NCBI GenBank assembly: GCA_002423205.1
Contig: DIUZ01000023.1
Location: forward strand, 1-64,000
Reading direction: 5' to 3'
From: Micavibrio sp. UBA6145
GTDB lineage: Bacteria; Pseudomonadota; Alphaproteobacteria; Micavibrionales; UBA1664
Length of the DNA stretch: 64,000 nt
Shown here: piece by piece, positions 54,344 through 63,528 of the stretch
Layout: each line of letters starts with the position of its first letter
Position numbering within the stretch: the stretch's first letter is position 1
Notes under the pieces: generated by a model
The model's input: only the letters and a program-made list of their open reading frames with translations
What the model was told of the DNA's origin: nothing
Databases searched by the model: none
Made by a program: the position numbers and the translations under genes

Positions 54344-55499
54344 TGATATCCTTCCGATCGAATTCGTAGACCTGAAAAAACAACGCGCACGCATTGGCGA
54401 CAAGATCGACACGGCGATTGCCAAGGTTTTGAACCACGGCCAGTTCATTCTCGGCCCTGAAGTCAAACAACTGGAAGACGGCCTGAAGGCATTCTGCGGC
54501 GCGAAATACGCTATCGCCTGTTCCAACGGCACGGATGCCATCGGCCTTTCCCTGATGGCACTCAAAGTCCGCCCCGGCCATGCCGTCATGGTGCCGGCAT
54601 TCACATTCGCGGCCACCGCCGAAGTTGTCGGATGGATGGGTGCCACGCCGATCTTCATCGACAGCAACCCCGATACATTCAACATGGACCCGGCATCGCT
54701 GGAAGAAGGCATCAAGACCGCTGAGCGCGCGGGCCTGAAGCCGGTTGGCGCGATTGCGGTCGACCTGTTCGGCCTTGCAGCGGATTACGACGCGATTGAA
54801 AAAATCTGCGATCAGAACGACATGTGGGTCATCTCGGATTCCGCCCAAGGGTTCGGCGCGAAATACAAAGGCCGGACTACCGGCACGCTTGGCAAACTGG
54901 CCACGACCAGCTTTTTCCCGGCCAAGCCGCTGGGTTGCTACGGCGACGGCGGCGCGATCTTTACGGATGACGCCGATCTTGCGGCGCTGCTGCAATCATT
55001 ACGCTTCCACGGCAAGGGCGACGATAAATACGACAACGTGCGTATCGGCATGAATGCACGTCTGGACACGATCCAGGCGGGTATCCTGATCGAAAAACTG
55101 GCGATCTACGCCGATGAAATCGAAAAACGCAATCTGGTGGCCGAGGCGTATACCAAGGCCCTGTCCGGCGTTGTAAAAACACCGACCATCCCGGCGGAAT
55201 ATCTGTCGGTCTGGGCGCAGTACACGCTGACGCTGGATGCCGGTGTCGACCGCGTGAAATTCCAGGCTGACATGAAGGCCAAGGGCGTGCCGACGGCTGT
55301 TTACTATCCCAAACCGCTGCACAAGCAGACGGCGTACAGCAAGTTTCCGGTCGCGGGCAACGGATTGCCGGTCTGTGAAGACCTGGCGGGCCGTGTTGTC
55401 TCCCTGCCCATGCACCCGTATCTTACAGATGCGCAAATCAACCATATCTGTGAGGCCGTGAAATCGGCCCTCAGCAATACGGCACGCGCAGCCGCCTGA
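54336..55499 (+). CDS. wbpE: DegT-family sugar aminotransferase (WbpE-like)
   Basis: A 387-residue PLP aminotransferase: FVDLKKQRARIGDKI, GATPIFIDSNPDTFNMDPASL in two blocks, SDSAQGFGAKYKG and the PLP Lys (about residue 196) in TSFFPAKPLGCYGDGGAI. It fits the WbpE type that makes the 3-amino sugar from UDP-3-keto-GlcNAcA. The start at 54336 (MADDILPIEF) follows a GAGG sequence and overlaps the formyltransferase stop by 8 nt. It ends the operon. Confidence 0.9.
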   Translation: MADDILPIEFVDLKKQRARIGDKIDTAIAKVLNHGQFILGPEVKQLEDGLKAFCGAKYAIACSNGTDAIGLSLMALKVRPGHAVMVPAFTFAATAEVVGWMGATPIFIDSNPDTFNMDPASLEEGIKTAERAGLKPVGAIAVDLFGLAADYDAIEKICDQNDMWVISDSAQGFGAKYKGRTTGTLGKLATTSFFPAKPLGCYGDGGAIFTDDADLAALLQSLRFHGKGDDKYDNVRIGMNARLDTIQAGILIEKLAIYADEIEKRNLVAEAYTKALSGVVKTPTIPAEYLSVWAQYTLTLDAGVDRVKFQADMKAKGVPTAVYYPKPLHKQTAYSKFPVAGNGLPVCEDLAGRVVSLPMHPYLTDAQINHICEAVKSALSNTARAAA

Positions 55500-55539
55500 T
55501 CACTTAACAATACTCAATATTTATAAAGGATTACTGATT

Positions 55540-56505
55540 ATGGACGCTATGTGGCTGGATAAACCGGTTTGGATGTGGGCATTGTTTATGGGCATCGTCG
55601 TGGTGCTGCTCGTGCTCGACCTTGGCGTCCTGAACAAGGGTGACAAGGAAATCTCCGCCAAGCGCGCGATGATCATCTACAGCTTCTATATCGCCATGGC
55701 CCTGTGCTTCGGCGGATGGATCTGGTCGGAACTGGGCCAGGAAAAGGCCATGCTGTACTTCACGGGCTACGTGATTGAACAGTCGCTTTCGATGGATAAC
55801 CTGTTCGTCATGGCGCTGATCTTCGGGTATTTCGCCATTCCGCGCGCTTACCAGCACCGGGTTTTGTTCTGGGGCATTCTGGGCGTTATCGTTCTTCGCG
55901 GCATCATGATCGCGCTGGGCGCGGCACTGGTCGCCGAATTCCACTGGGTTTTGTACCTGTTCTCGGCCTTCCTGATTTTCAGCGGTTTCAAGATGCTCAA
56001 ATCCGACCATGGCAACATGGACATCGAGCACAACCCGATCCTGAAATTCCTGCGCAAGCACGTACCGGTATCCAACCAGCTGCACGGCCATGACTTCTTC
56101 GTGAAGAAAGTTGCCGGCGACGGTTCGGGGCGCATGGTTACGGCGATCACCCCGCTGATGGTTGCCCTGATCCTGATCGAGGCTGCCGACGTTATCTTCG
56201 CGGTCGACTCGGTTCCGGCCATCTTTGCGCTGACGACGGACACCTACATCATCTACACCTCCAACATCTTTGCCATTCTGGGCCTGCGTACTTTGTACTT
56301 TGCCCTGTCGGCCATGATGGCGCGTTTCGAATACCTGAAATTTGCGCTGGCGGCTGTGCTGATCTTTGTCGGCTCGAAGATCTTCCTGAACGACTTCGTG
56401 TTCGGCGGCGAGAAATTCCCGCCCGTGATCTCGCTTAGCGTGACTTTCGGCCTGCTGGCGGCCGGCGTTATCTACTCGCTGTGGAAGACCCGCAAAACCG
56501 CATGA
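55540..56505 (+). CDS. TerC/Alx-family integral membrane protein
   Basis: A 321-residue protein with about nine membrane segments and the TerC pattern: EQSLSMDNLFVMALIFGYF and ALILIEAADVIFAVDSVPAIFAL with the paired Asp/Glu, ALITRDPFIVYTSN-like segment TYIIYTSNIFAILGLRTLY. Members export manganese or other ions and help metallate exported proteins. Forty nt upstream hold AAAGGA near the start and no room for a yybP-ykoY riboswitch. Its stop overlaps the alanine racemase start. Confidence 0.92.
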   Translation: MDAMWLDKPVWMWALFMGIVVVLLVLDLGVLNKGDKEISAKRAMIIYSFYIAMALCFGGWIWSELGQEKAMLYFTGYVIEQSLSMDNLFVMALIFGYFAIPRAYQHRVLFWGILGVIVLRGIMIALGAALVAEFHWVLYLFSAFLIFSGFKMLKSDHGNMDIEHNPILKFLRKHVPVSNQLHGHDFFVKKVAGDGSGRMVTAITPLMVALILIEAADVIFAVDSVPAIFALTTDTYIIYTSNIFAILGLRTLYFALSAMMARFEYLKFALAAVLIFVGSKIFLNDFVFGGEKFPPVISLSVTFGLLAAGVIYSLWKTRKTA

Positions 56506-57551
56506 GCGAGCCATCCGGCACCGTTCTAAACATTAATATCGGCGCGATCGTCGAAAACTTTCGCCACTTACGCGACCACGCAGGCACGGAAACAGCCTGT
56601 GTGGTCAAGGCGGATTGCTACGGGTTGGGCGCTGCAAAAATCGTCCACGCCCTGGACCTTGCGGGTGCGCGTGAATTCTTTGTCGCCACTGCCGGTGAAG
56701 GCCGCACGTTACGCGAGATTACCGCCCGCGATATTTACGTACTGGGCGGCATCCATCACGGGGCGCGCGATGATTTCGCCAAATACCGCCTGATCCCGGT
56801 CCTGAATTCCATGTCCGACATCGTTGCGTGGTCGGGGGCTTGCGTACTTCACTTTGACACCGGCATGAACCGGCTAGGCCTGTCGGCGGATGACGTCGAC
56901 GGCATTGTGGCGCAGCCGGACCTGCTGGAGCGACTGGACATCAAATTTGGGATGAGCCATTTCGCGTGTTCCGACGAAAAGGACCATCCACTGAACGCGG
57001 CGCAGGTTGAACGTTTTGGCACGATACAGACCAAGCTTCCCTTTATCCGCCGGTGGTCGATGTGCAATTCGTCGGGCATTTTCAGGGTTGCGCATAAATA
57101 TGATCTGGTCCGCCCCGGCTATGCCCTGTACGGCGGCAACCCCACGCCGGAGACCCGCAACCCGATGCAGCCCGTCGTAACCTTGAACGCCCGGGTCCTG
57201 CAGACCCGTAAGGTCAAGGCGGGCGAAACCATCGGCTACGGTGCCACCCATGAATTTGAGGCCGATACCGAGACCGCCACGCTGGCGTTTGGGTATGCGG
57301 ATGGCTTCCACCGTGGGTATGGCCGGTCGAACCTGTATTACAACGGGGTCGCCTGCCCCATACTGGGCCGTGTATCGATGGACCTGATCAGCGTGGGCAT
57401 TGGACATCTGGACCGGAAACCCGCCCCCGGCGACCTTATGGAGGTTTTAGGCCCCCATCAGGACATCGACCAGCTAGCCACCAGCGCCGGGACCATCGGG
57501 TATGAGATTTTGACCGGTCTTGGCATGCGATACACCCGCCTCTATATATAG
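56502..57551 (+). CDS. alr: Alanine racemase
   Basis: A 349-residue PLP enzyme that interconverts L- and D-alanine for peptidoglycan. The PLP lysine is Lys36 in VVKADCYGLG and the catalytic Tyr is in GETIGYGATHEF (about residue 245). FDTGMNRLGLS and GRVSMDLISVGI are also characteristic. The start at 56502 (MSEPSGTVLNIN) overlaps the TerC stop by 4 nt. Confidence 0.94.
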   Translation: MSEPSGTVLNINIGAIVENFRHLRDHAGTETACVVKADCYGLGAAKIVHALDLAGAREFFVATAGEGRTLREITARDIYVLGGIHHGARDDFAKYRLIPVLNSMSDIVAWSGACVLHFDTGMNRLGLSADDVDGIVAQPDLLERLDIKFGMSHFACSDEKDHPLNAAQVERFGTIQTKLPFIRRWSMCNSSGIFRVAHKYDLVRPGYALYGGNPTPETRNPMQPVVTLNARVLQTRKVKAGETIGYGATHEFEADTETATLAFGYADGFHRGYGRSNLYYNGVACPILGRVSMDLISVGIGHLDRKPAPGDLMEVLGPHQDIDQLATSAGTIGYEILTGLGMRYTRLYI

Positions 57552-57555
57552 CCGC

Positions 57556-58533
57556 ATGAGCAAGCAAATCCCCGTTACCGTCCTGACCGGTTACCTTGGC
57601 GCAGGAAAGACCACCCTTTTGAACCGCATTCTGTCGGAGCCGCACGGCAAGAAGTTTGCCGTCATCATCAATGAGTTCGGTTCTGTCGGCGTGGATAACG
57701 ACCTTGTGGTCGGCGTGGACGAAGAAGTATTCGAGATGAACAACGGGTGCATCTGCTGCACCGTGCGCGGCGACCTGATCCGTATCATCTCGGGCCTTAT
57801 GCGCCGCGGCCTCGACAAGTTCGACGGCATCATCGTTGAAACCACCGGCCTTGCCGACCCGGCACCGGTTGCGCAGACATTCTTCATGGACGACGATGTT
57901 AAAAAGGCTACGCGCCTTGACGCGGTGGTGACGGTTGTCGATGCCAAGCATGTGTTGCAGCGCCTGAAAGATTCACCCGAGGCCGAAGACCAGATTGCGT
58001 TTGCCGACATCATCGTGCTGAACAAGATGGACATGGTGACGGCAGATGAGCTGGCCGCGGTTGAAAGCGCGATCAACGCCATCAACCCGTACGCACAGGT
58101 GCACAAGACCACGAACAGCCAGATCGCACTGGACAAGGTGCTTGATAAAGGCGCGTTCGACCTGAACCGTATTCTTGAGATCGAACCCGCCTTCCTTGAA
58201 GGCAAGCACAGCCATAACCACGACAGCGCCGTCAAAAGCGTTGCCCTGCAATCGGACAAGCCCCTGATCATGGGCCGGTTTGAACAGTGGATGAGCGAAG
58301 TTCTGGCTGAACAGGGCCCCAACATCCTGCGGTCCAAGGGTGTTCTGAATATCCGCAATTCCCCGCGCCGTTTTGTTTTTCAGGCCGTGCACATGATTTC
58401 GGATTCCGCGCCGGGCAATGCCTGGAAAGACGGTGAGAAGAAAACCAGCAAGCTGGTCTTCATCGGTCGCAACCTTGACAAAGCAGCCCTGCAAAAGGGT
58501 TTCGAGGACTGCCTTGAACAACTCGCCGCTTAA
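57556..58533 (+). CDS. COG0523-family metal-chaperone GTPase
   Basis: A 325-residue G3E GTPase: Walker A GYLGAGKTTLLNRIL, the metal motif GCICC (Cys65, Cys67, Cys68) and VETTGLADPAPVAQ, VLNKMDMV (G4). A His-containing patch (HSHNHD, near 220) is a further metal-binding site. The C-terminal CobW domain is present. Members insert or deliver metal, often Zn; the target is unknown. It overlaps a WD40 protein gene by 20 nt, so they are probably translated together. Confidence 0.9.
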   Translation: MSKQIPVTVLTGYLGAGKTTLLNRILSEPHGKKFAVIINEFGSVGVDNDLVVGVDEEVFEMNNGCICCTVRGDLIRIISGLMRRGLDKFDGIIVETTGLADPAPVAQTFFMDDDVKKATRLDAVVTVVDAKHVLQRLKDSPEAEDQIAFADIIVLNKMDMVTADELAAVESAINAINPYAQVHKTTNSQIALDKVLDKGAFDLNRILEIEPAFLEGKHSHNHDSAVKSVALQSDKPLIMGRFEQWMSEVLAEQGPNILRSKGVLNIRNSPRRFVFQAVHMISDSAPGNAWKDGEKKTSKLVFIGRNLDKAALQKGFEDCLEQLAA

Positions 58534-59512
58534 AGCCAACGGCTATACATTCGACGCACCGGTCAACAGCGTTGCCTTCACACTGGATGGCAGCGGTTAT
58601 GCGTTTGGTCTGGGTAACGGCAATGTCGTGATGTTTCATGACAATGTGCAGAAAACGGTACAGGTCCATAGTGGTGCCGTGCCTGCGCTTCGTGCTTACG
58701 ATGACGGTTTTATTTCCCTGTCGGATGACGGAACGCTGAAAACCATCGCACTGGACGGCACGGTTAAAGATTTCGCCGATTTCAAAGGCGCTTGGACCGA
58801 AAGACTGGCTGTGCATGCGAATGGCAGCGTGGCCGTGGCCGTCGGTAAACACATCCATCTGTGGACGCGCCGCGAATCCGAGCCGAAAATACTGGGTCCG
58901 CATGACGGGTCCGTGACGGATATCTGCTTTGCGCCGGACGGCATGGGGCTTGCCGCATCGCACCGCGACGGCGTGACATTGTGGGCATGGCCACATTTTG
59001 AACCGCAGCCCATGCGCCTTGCCTGGAAGGGTGCGCATCTGGCCGTTACCATTTCCGCCGATAAAAAATGGATCGTCACCGCAATGCAGGAAGGCGCGAT
59101 CCATCTGTGGAACGTGCCGCTGAAGCGCGATTACCAGATGAGCGGTTACTGGACCAAGCCAACGCAGATGGCCTGGAGCGCAGATCGCAAATGGCTCGGC
59201 ACTTCGGGTTCGGAATCCGTCATCATCTGGCCGTTCGATAAAATGGGCCCGGAAGGGCGTGAACCGGTTCAGCTTGGCTGGTCGAACACCACGTTCGTGA
59301 CCGCGCTTGCATCCCACCACGAAGAGCCGGTGATGGCTGCCGGATTTGAAGATGGCGCTGTGATATTACTGGACCTTCAGAACAAGAAGGCCTTCAACGC
59401 AGCGACCCCGTCAGGCCACCCCGTGACGGCGATCACATTCTCGCCCATCGGTACGGCCTTTATCGCCGGGACCGCCAAGGGCGGCGGCGTGCTGTTCACT
59501 TTCGATTCATAA
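58514..59512 (+). CDS. WD40-repeat protein
   Basis: A 332-residue protein with about seven WD40-like repeats (examples IWTRRE, LWAWPHFEP, LWNVPLKRD, IIWPFDKMG), so it probably makes a single beta-propeller. The TTG at 58514 (MNNSPLKANGYTF) is the best start, because the frame upstream lies in the GTPase gene. Overlap with the COG0523 GTPase by 20 nt makes it a likely partner, perhaps a scaffold or client-binding unit. This pairing is seen in some alphaproteobacteria from memory; no search was run. Confidence 0.85.
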   Translation: MNNSPLKANGYTFDAPVNSVAFTLDGSGYAFGLGNGNVVMFHDNVQKTVQVHSGAVPALRAYDDGFISLSDDGTLKTIALDGTVKDFADFKGAWTERLAVHANGSVAVAVGKHIHLWTRRESEPKILGPHDGSVTDICFAPDGMGLAASHRDGVTLWAWPHFEPQPMRLAWKGAHLAVTISADKKWIVTAMQEGAIHLWNVPLKRDYQMSGYWTKPTQMAWSADRKWLGTSGSESVIIWPFDKMGPEGREPVQLGWSNTTFVTALASHHEEPVMAAGFEDGAVILLDLQNKKAFNAATPSGHPVTAITFSPIGTAFIAGTAKGGGVLFTFDS

Positions 59513-59664
59513 TCACATGACAAATTGTCGCAGGTGCCCGTAAACCCCGTAAATCCGGGGCGTCGCTGACTCCCGGCATACGCGCGGACTCATGCGCGGT
59601 GACGCCATATGTATTAAAATCATGACTCGAGCCAAGGGAATTTAACAGCTTACAAAGGGTCAAA
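59513..59664. other. Intergenic region before the MCP-tip protein
   Basis: A 152-nt gap with several short GC-rich inverted repeats (for example CCCCGTAAATCCGGGG near 59547-59562 and GCGCGG around 59580-59600) but no clear terminator T run and no convincing promoter. The preceding WD40 gene may read through. Confidence 0.4.
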
Positions 59665-59670
59665 TTGCCC

Positions 59671-60738
59671 ATGATGCCCCGTGTCATTGAACGTCTTATC
59701 CATAAGATCGAAGACGATGTTAAAAAGTTCTCCAAGGACAATGAGACCATCGCCAGCCAGACCAACATGCTGGCCCTGAACGCCACTATCGAAGCCGCAA
59801 GGTCGGGTGAAGCAGGCCGCGGCTTTATCGTTGTTGCGAACGAAGTGAAGTCCCTCGCCAAGCAGGCCAAGGAAAATTCAGACAAGTTTAAATCGTTGAT
59901 TATCAAGCGGATCGGTTACGGCATTGATATAACGGAAAAGATGGTCCAGCAGGTCGAGGGCGGTCGCCTGACCGACATGGCGCAGACGCTGGTCCAGATC
60001 ATCGTGCGCAATTTGTATGAGCGTACCGCCGATTGCCGGTGGTGGGCGACAGATGAGGCATTCTGGCGCTGTGTCGAAGACCAAAGTTCAGAAAATCGCC
60101 AGCATGCGACAAACCGCCTCGGCGTCATTAACAAGTTTTACGGCGTATACATGAACCTTGTCCTGACCGATCAAGATGGAAATGTTCTGGCCACATCGCG
60201 GCCTGAGCTGTTTCCCGGCGCGGTTGGCGCGAATGTGAAAAAAGAACGCTGGTTTTTCGAGGCCATGAACACACAGAGCGGTGCCGATTACATCGTGGAC
60301 GAGATCCACAATTCGGCCATTCACAACAACAATATGGCCGCCGTGTATTCGGCGGCGGTACGCCGCCACGGTGAATTGCAGGGCGAAGCTTTGGGCGTGC
60401 TTGGCGTTTTCTTTGACTGGGGTCCGCAATCGCGCAGTATCGTCGTCAACGAACCGACCCTGACCGAAGATGAAAAAACGCGCACCCGCGTCCTGCTTCT
60501 GGACGGCCAGCAGCGCATTATCCAGTCATCGGACAGCATGGGCATTTACACCCAGTACGATCTGCAGACCGGCGGTCAGCAGCATGGAAGTTATTACGAT
60601 GCGGCGGGCAACCTTGTCGCGTTCGCAAAAACCATTGGTTACGAGGAATATGACGGCCTTGGCTGGTACGGGGTCATCATTCAGAAACCGGTCAGCCGTG
60701 AAGAGATTGAAAAAAAACTTACGGATGACGGTATCTAA
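59671..60738 (+). CDS. Soluble MCP-tip protein with C-terminal Cache-like sensor
   Basis: A 355-residue protein with no signal peptide and no membrane segment. Residues about 24-70 match the conserved hairpin tip of chemoreceptors (IASQTNMLALNATIEAARSG followed by EAGRGFIVVANEVKSLA). The adaptation (methylation) helices are absent. The rest (about 110-350) looks like a Cache-type sensor: MNLVLTDQDGNVLATSRPEL, RWFFEAMNTQ, VAVYSA-like blocks and GWYGVIIQKP at the end. This is the reverse of the normal sensor-then-signalling order. The start is the ATG at 59671 or 59674. No che genes are nearby. Confidence 0.78.
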   Translation: MMPRVIERLIHKIEDDVKKFSKDNETIASQTNMLALNATIEAARSGEAGRGFIVVANEVKSLAKQAKENSDKFKSLIIKRIGYGIDITEKMVQQVEGGRLTDMAQTLVQIIVRNLYERTADCRWWATDEAFWRCVEDQSSENRQHATNRLGVINKFYGVYMNLVLTDQDGNVLATSRPELFPGAVGANVKKERWFFEAMNTQSGADYIVDEIHNSAIHNNNMAAVYSAAVRRHGELQGEALGVLGVFFDWGPQSRSIVVNEPTLTEDEKTRTRVLLLDGQQRIIQSSDSMGIYTQYDLQTGGQQHGSYYDAAGNLVAFAKTIGYEEYDGLGWYGVIIQKPVSREEIEKKLTDDGI

Positions 60739-60747
60739 TTAAGTACG

Positions 60748-60774
60748 GCGCATGTATGGAGCATGCGCTTTTTT
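60748..60774 (+). terminator. Rho-independent terminator after the MCP-tip gene
   Basis: A perfect 7-bp stem (GCGCATG with CATGCGC) and 7-nt loop followed by a run of six T. It lies 10 nt after the stop and 40 nt before amtB. Confidence 0.85.
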
Positions 60775-60813
60775 ATTGCCTACCACTGACACGTCAAAAA
60801 AAGGGAGAATGTA

Positions 60814-62148
60814 ATGCTTAAAAAATTGAACCTCAAACTGCTGGGAGCCGTCAGCGCGCTGATGTGTTTCGCCGCGCCTGCGTTCGCGCAAGCGGCACCG
60901 GCCATCGACAAGGGCGATACGGCATGGATGCTTGTATCATCCCTGCTCGTCCTTATGATGACCCTGCCCGGTCTTGCACTGTTCTACGGCGGCCTGGTCC
61001 GCAAGGACAACGTTCTGGCCGTTCTGATGCAGACGCTGGCTGTCGCGTGCATCGTCAGCCTTATCTGGCCGATCGTCACCTATTCCCTGGCTTTCACCGA
61101 AGGCAACGGCTGGGCCGGCGGTCTTTCGAAAGTATTCCTGAAGGGCGTTACGGTTGACTCGGTCACCGGCACCATTCCGGAAACCGTGTTCATGCTGTTC
61201 CAGATGAAATTCGCGATCATCACCTGCGCGATTATCCTGGGCTCCATTGCGGACCGTATCAAATTCTCGGCCGTGCTTGTATTCACGGTCCTGTGGTCGA
61301 TCTTCGTGTACGCACCGATCGCTCACTGGGTCTGGGGTCCGGGTGGTTTCCTGGGCGGCGTCGGGCTTCCTGACTATAAGGGTCTTCTGGGTTACGGCGT
61401 TGCGCTTGATTTCGCAGGCGGCACAGTCGTGCACATTTCCTCGGGCGTTGCCGGTCTTGTCGCCGCGCTGGTCCTTGGCAAATCGGTGCAGGTATCCCAA
61501 TCGTCTTCCAACAACCTGATCCTGTCGGTCATCGGCGGCGCAATGCTGTGGGTTGGCTGGTTCGGTTTCAACGCAGGCTCGACGCTTGCCGCCAACAATC
61601 TGGCTGGCATGGCGTTCCTGGTTACCAACACGGCGGCTGCTACGGCCTGCCTTGCATGGGTCCTGCTTGAGTGGATGGTCAAGGGCAAACCGTCGGTCGC
61701 AGGTGGCCTGTCCGGCTTCGTTGCCGGTCTGGTTGCGATTACGCCGGGTTCGGGCTTCGTCGATTTCGGCGCAAGCATCGTGTTCGGTATCGCGGCTTCG
61801 GTGTTCTGCTTCTTCGCTGTCGCCTTCATGAAAGAACGCCTTGGTTACGACGACAGCCTTGATGCCTTTGGCATTCACGGCGTCGGCGGCATCGTGGGCG
61901 CCCTGCTCACGGGTGTGTGCGCATCGCCCGCAATCAACCCGGCTGGTGTCGGCCTTCTGGCTGGCAACTCGAACCAGGTTATCGCGCAGGCGCTGGCCGT
62001 TCTGGTGACCATGGCCTACTCGGCTGCTGGTACATTCGTGATCCTGACACTGCTCAAATACACGATCGGTATTCGTGTTGACGAGCACACCGAGCGTTCG
62101 GGCCTGGACATGGCCCTGCACGGTGAAAAGGTCCATGTTTATAACTAA
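60814..62148 (+). CDS. amtB: Ammonium transporter AmtB
   Basis: A 444-residue AmtB/MEP/Rh-family channel with a signal peptide (about residues 1-25, APAFAQA) and eleven membrane segments. The twin-His pore residues are in PIAHWVWGPGG and AFGIHGVGGIVG, and the ADRIKFSA/DFAGGTVVHISSG block is typical. A GGGAGAATGTA ribosome-binding site precedes the ATG. No glnK lies upstream, which is the usual alphaproteobacterial partner. A terminator follows. Confidence 0.96.
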   Translation: MLKKLNLKLLGAVSALMCFAAPAFAQAAPAIDKGDTAWMLVSSLLVLMMTLPGLALFYGGLVRKDNVLAVLMQTLAVACIVSLIWPIVTYSLAFTEGNGWAGGLSKVFLKGVTVDSVTGTIPETVFMLFQMKFAIITCAIILGSIADRIKFSAVLVFTVLWSIFVYAPIAHWVWGPGGFLGGVGLPDYKGLLGYGVALDFAGGTVVHISSGVAGLVAALVLGKSVQVSQSSSNNLILSVIGGAMLWVGWFGFNAGSTLAANNLAGMAFLVTNTAAATACLAWVLLEWMVKGKPSVAGGLSGFVAGLVAITPGSGFVDFGASIVFGIAASVFCFFAVAFMKERLGYDDSLDAFGIHGVGGIVGALLTGVCASPAINPAGVGLLAGNSNQVIAQALAVLVTMAYSAAGTFVILTLLKYTIGIRVDEHTERSGLDMALHGEKVHVYN

Positions 62149-62164
62149 GATATGATCTTTGAAG

Positions 62165-62193
62165 AAAGGGTCCCGGTTTGGGGCCCTTTTTTT
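62165..62193 (+). terminator. Terminator after amtB
   Basis: A 9-bp stem (AAAGGGTCC paired with GGGCCCTTT, one G-T pair) with a 7-nt loop and a run of four T. It starts 17 nt after the stop and reaches the 3' end of the convergent methyltransferase gene at 62192. Confidence 0.75.
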
Positions 62194-63460
62194 ATGATTG
62201 CTTGGTGAACAGCGCGACGAGTTCAACGTGGTGCGACCATGTGAACTGGTCAATCACGCGCACGCTTTCAAGACGGTAACCGCCGTCCACCAGCGTGCGG
62301 GCATCGCGGGCGAAGGTGGCCGGGTTGCAAGATACGCCGATGACAACCGGCGTGCGCGCGGATGCCAGCATCTTGACCTGTTCCTGTGCGCCGGCACGCG
62401 GGGGATCGAATACGATGGCGTCGTAACGATTGGCATCTTCACGGCGGATCGGGTTTTTAAACAGATCGCGGCGCTGGACCTTCAGTGGCTTGATGCCTTT
62501 TGATTTATCGAGCGCAGTGATGGCGGGGCCAACACTTTCGTAGGCGTCAACGGAGCCACGTTCCAGCATCGGGCCGGTGAACGTACCGCAACCGCAAAAC
62601 AGATCCGCGAATTTGCCTTTTTCCGGCATTAATTCCATGACCGCATCGACCAGTGCCTTTTCACCGGCTTTGGTCGGCTGCAAAAACGCGAGCGGTGGCA
62701 GTGAGACGTTGAGTTCACCGAACTTCGCGCGCAGCGGTTCGATCTCGATCATTACTTCAATGGAGTCGCGTTCGCGCGCGCGCCATGAGATACGGTTGAT
62801 CTTGGAATTATGCGCCATGGACGCGATGGCTTCGCGCACCGGCATATCAGGTTTACCCTTTTTGCCGACACCGCCGGTGATGACCATTTCAAACTGGCCA
62901 TTCACATACTGCAAAAACACGTCGGCGGATTTGCCTTCCTGTAAAATCGGGATCAGCAGCTGTGTCAGTTTGCGGCGCAGGCCCATGATGGCAGGGTCGG
63001 CGACAAGGCATGTGTCGATATTGGTGACCTGATGGCTGCGGCGTTTGTAATAGCCGAGCGTGACGACATTATTTTTCTTGTAAGCCGCAAAGGTGGCGCG
63101 GCGGCGGGTGCCGGCGGGCAAGAATACGGGGTCGAGCCAGACTTTGGGCTTCAGGCCCTTTTTGGCCAGCGCGTCGCGGACGATTTCCTGCTTCCAGTCC
63201 CGGTAATACTGGTCTTCGGCGTGCTGCATGGTGCAGCCGCCGCATAAGTCATAATACGGACACGGGGCCGGGACCCGGTGGGGGGATGCCGTTTTGACCT
63301 CCACCAGGTCACCGCGCATGACGCCGTCGTCCCCGCGGCGGATTACGGCCTGTACGGCGTCGCCCGGCAGGGTCCGGTCCACGTAGATACGCCCCCGCGA
63401 GGAGTCGTGGACCCCGTCGCCTTTGGGGCCAAGTTCGTGAATTGTCAGATCGCCTGCCAT
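62192..63460 (-). CDS. 23S rRNA (uracil-5-)-methyltransferase family (RlmD/RumA-like)
   Basis: A 422-residue SAM methyltransferase. An N-terminal TRAM/OB domain (GPKGDGVHDSSRGRIYVDRTL) is followed by a four-Cys iron-sulfur site (CPYYDLCGGC plus Cys in IDTCLVAD), the SAM motif FADLFCGCGTFTGPML and the catalytic Cys in VIGVSCNPATFARDA. It is a 23S rRNA or tRNA m5U enzyme of the RlmC/RlmD group; U1939 or U747 specificity cannot be chosen by eye. It converges with amtB. Confidence 0.9.
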   Translation of the reverse strand: MAGDLTIHELGPKGDGVHDSSRGRIYVDRTLPGDAVQAVIRRGDDGVMRGDLVEVKTASPHRVPAPCPYYDLCGGCTMQHAEDQYYRDWKQEIVRDALAKKGLKPKVWLDPVFLPAGTRRRATFAAYKKNNVVTLGYYKRRSHQVTNIDTCLVADPAIMGLRRKLTQLLIPILQEGKSADVFLQYVNGQFEMVITGGVGKKGKPDMPVREAIASMAHNSKINRISWRARERDSIEVMIEIEPLRAKFGELNVSLPPLAFLQPTKAGEKALVDAVMELMPEKGKFADLFCGCGTFTGPMLERGSVDAYESVGPAITALDKSKGIKPLKVQRRDLFKNPIRREDANRYDAIVFDPPRAGAQEQVKMLASARTPVVIGVSCNPATFARDARTLVDGGYRLESVRVIDQFTWSHHVELVALFTKQS

Positions 63461-63528
63461 GGCCGGGTTTATAGGCTATTTTGCGCCCTCTGGTCAAAAG
63501 AAGGGTTTTCTTCTATTCTTTGGCCATC

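Noticed and set aside
55500..55539. Manganese (yybP-ykoY) riboswitch upstream of the TerC gene
   Set aside because: The gap is only 40 nt, too short for the roughly 100-nt element.
60937..62253. 438-codon minus-strand frame opposite amtB
   Set aside because: Antisense shadow of the conserved AmtB coding sequence.
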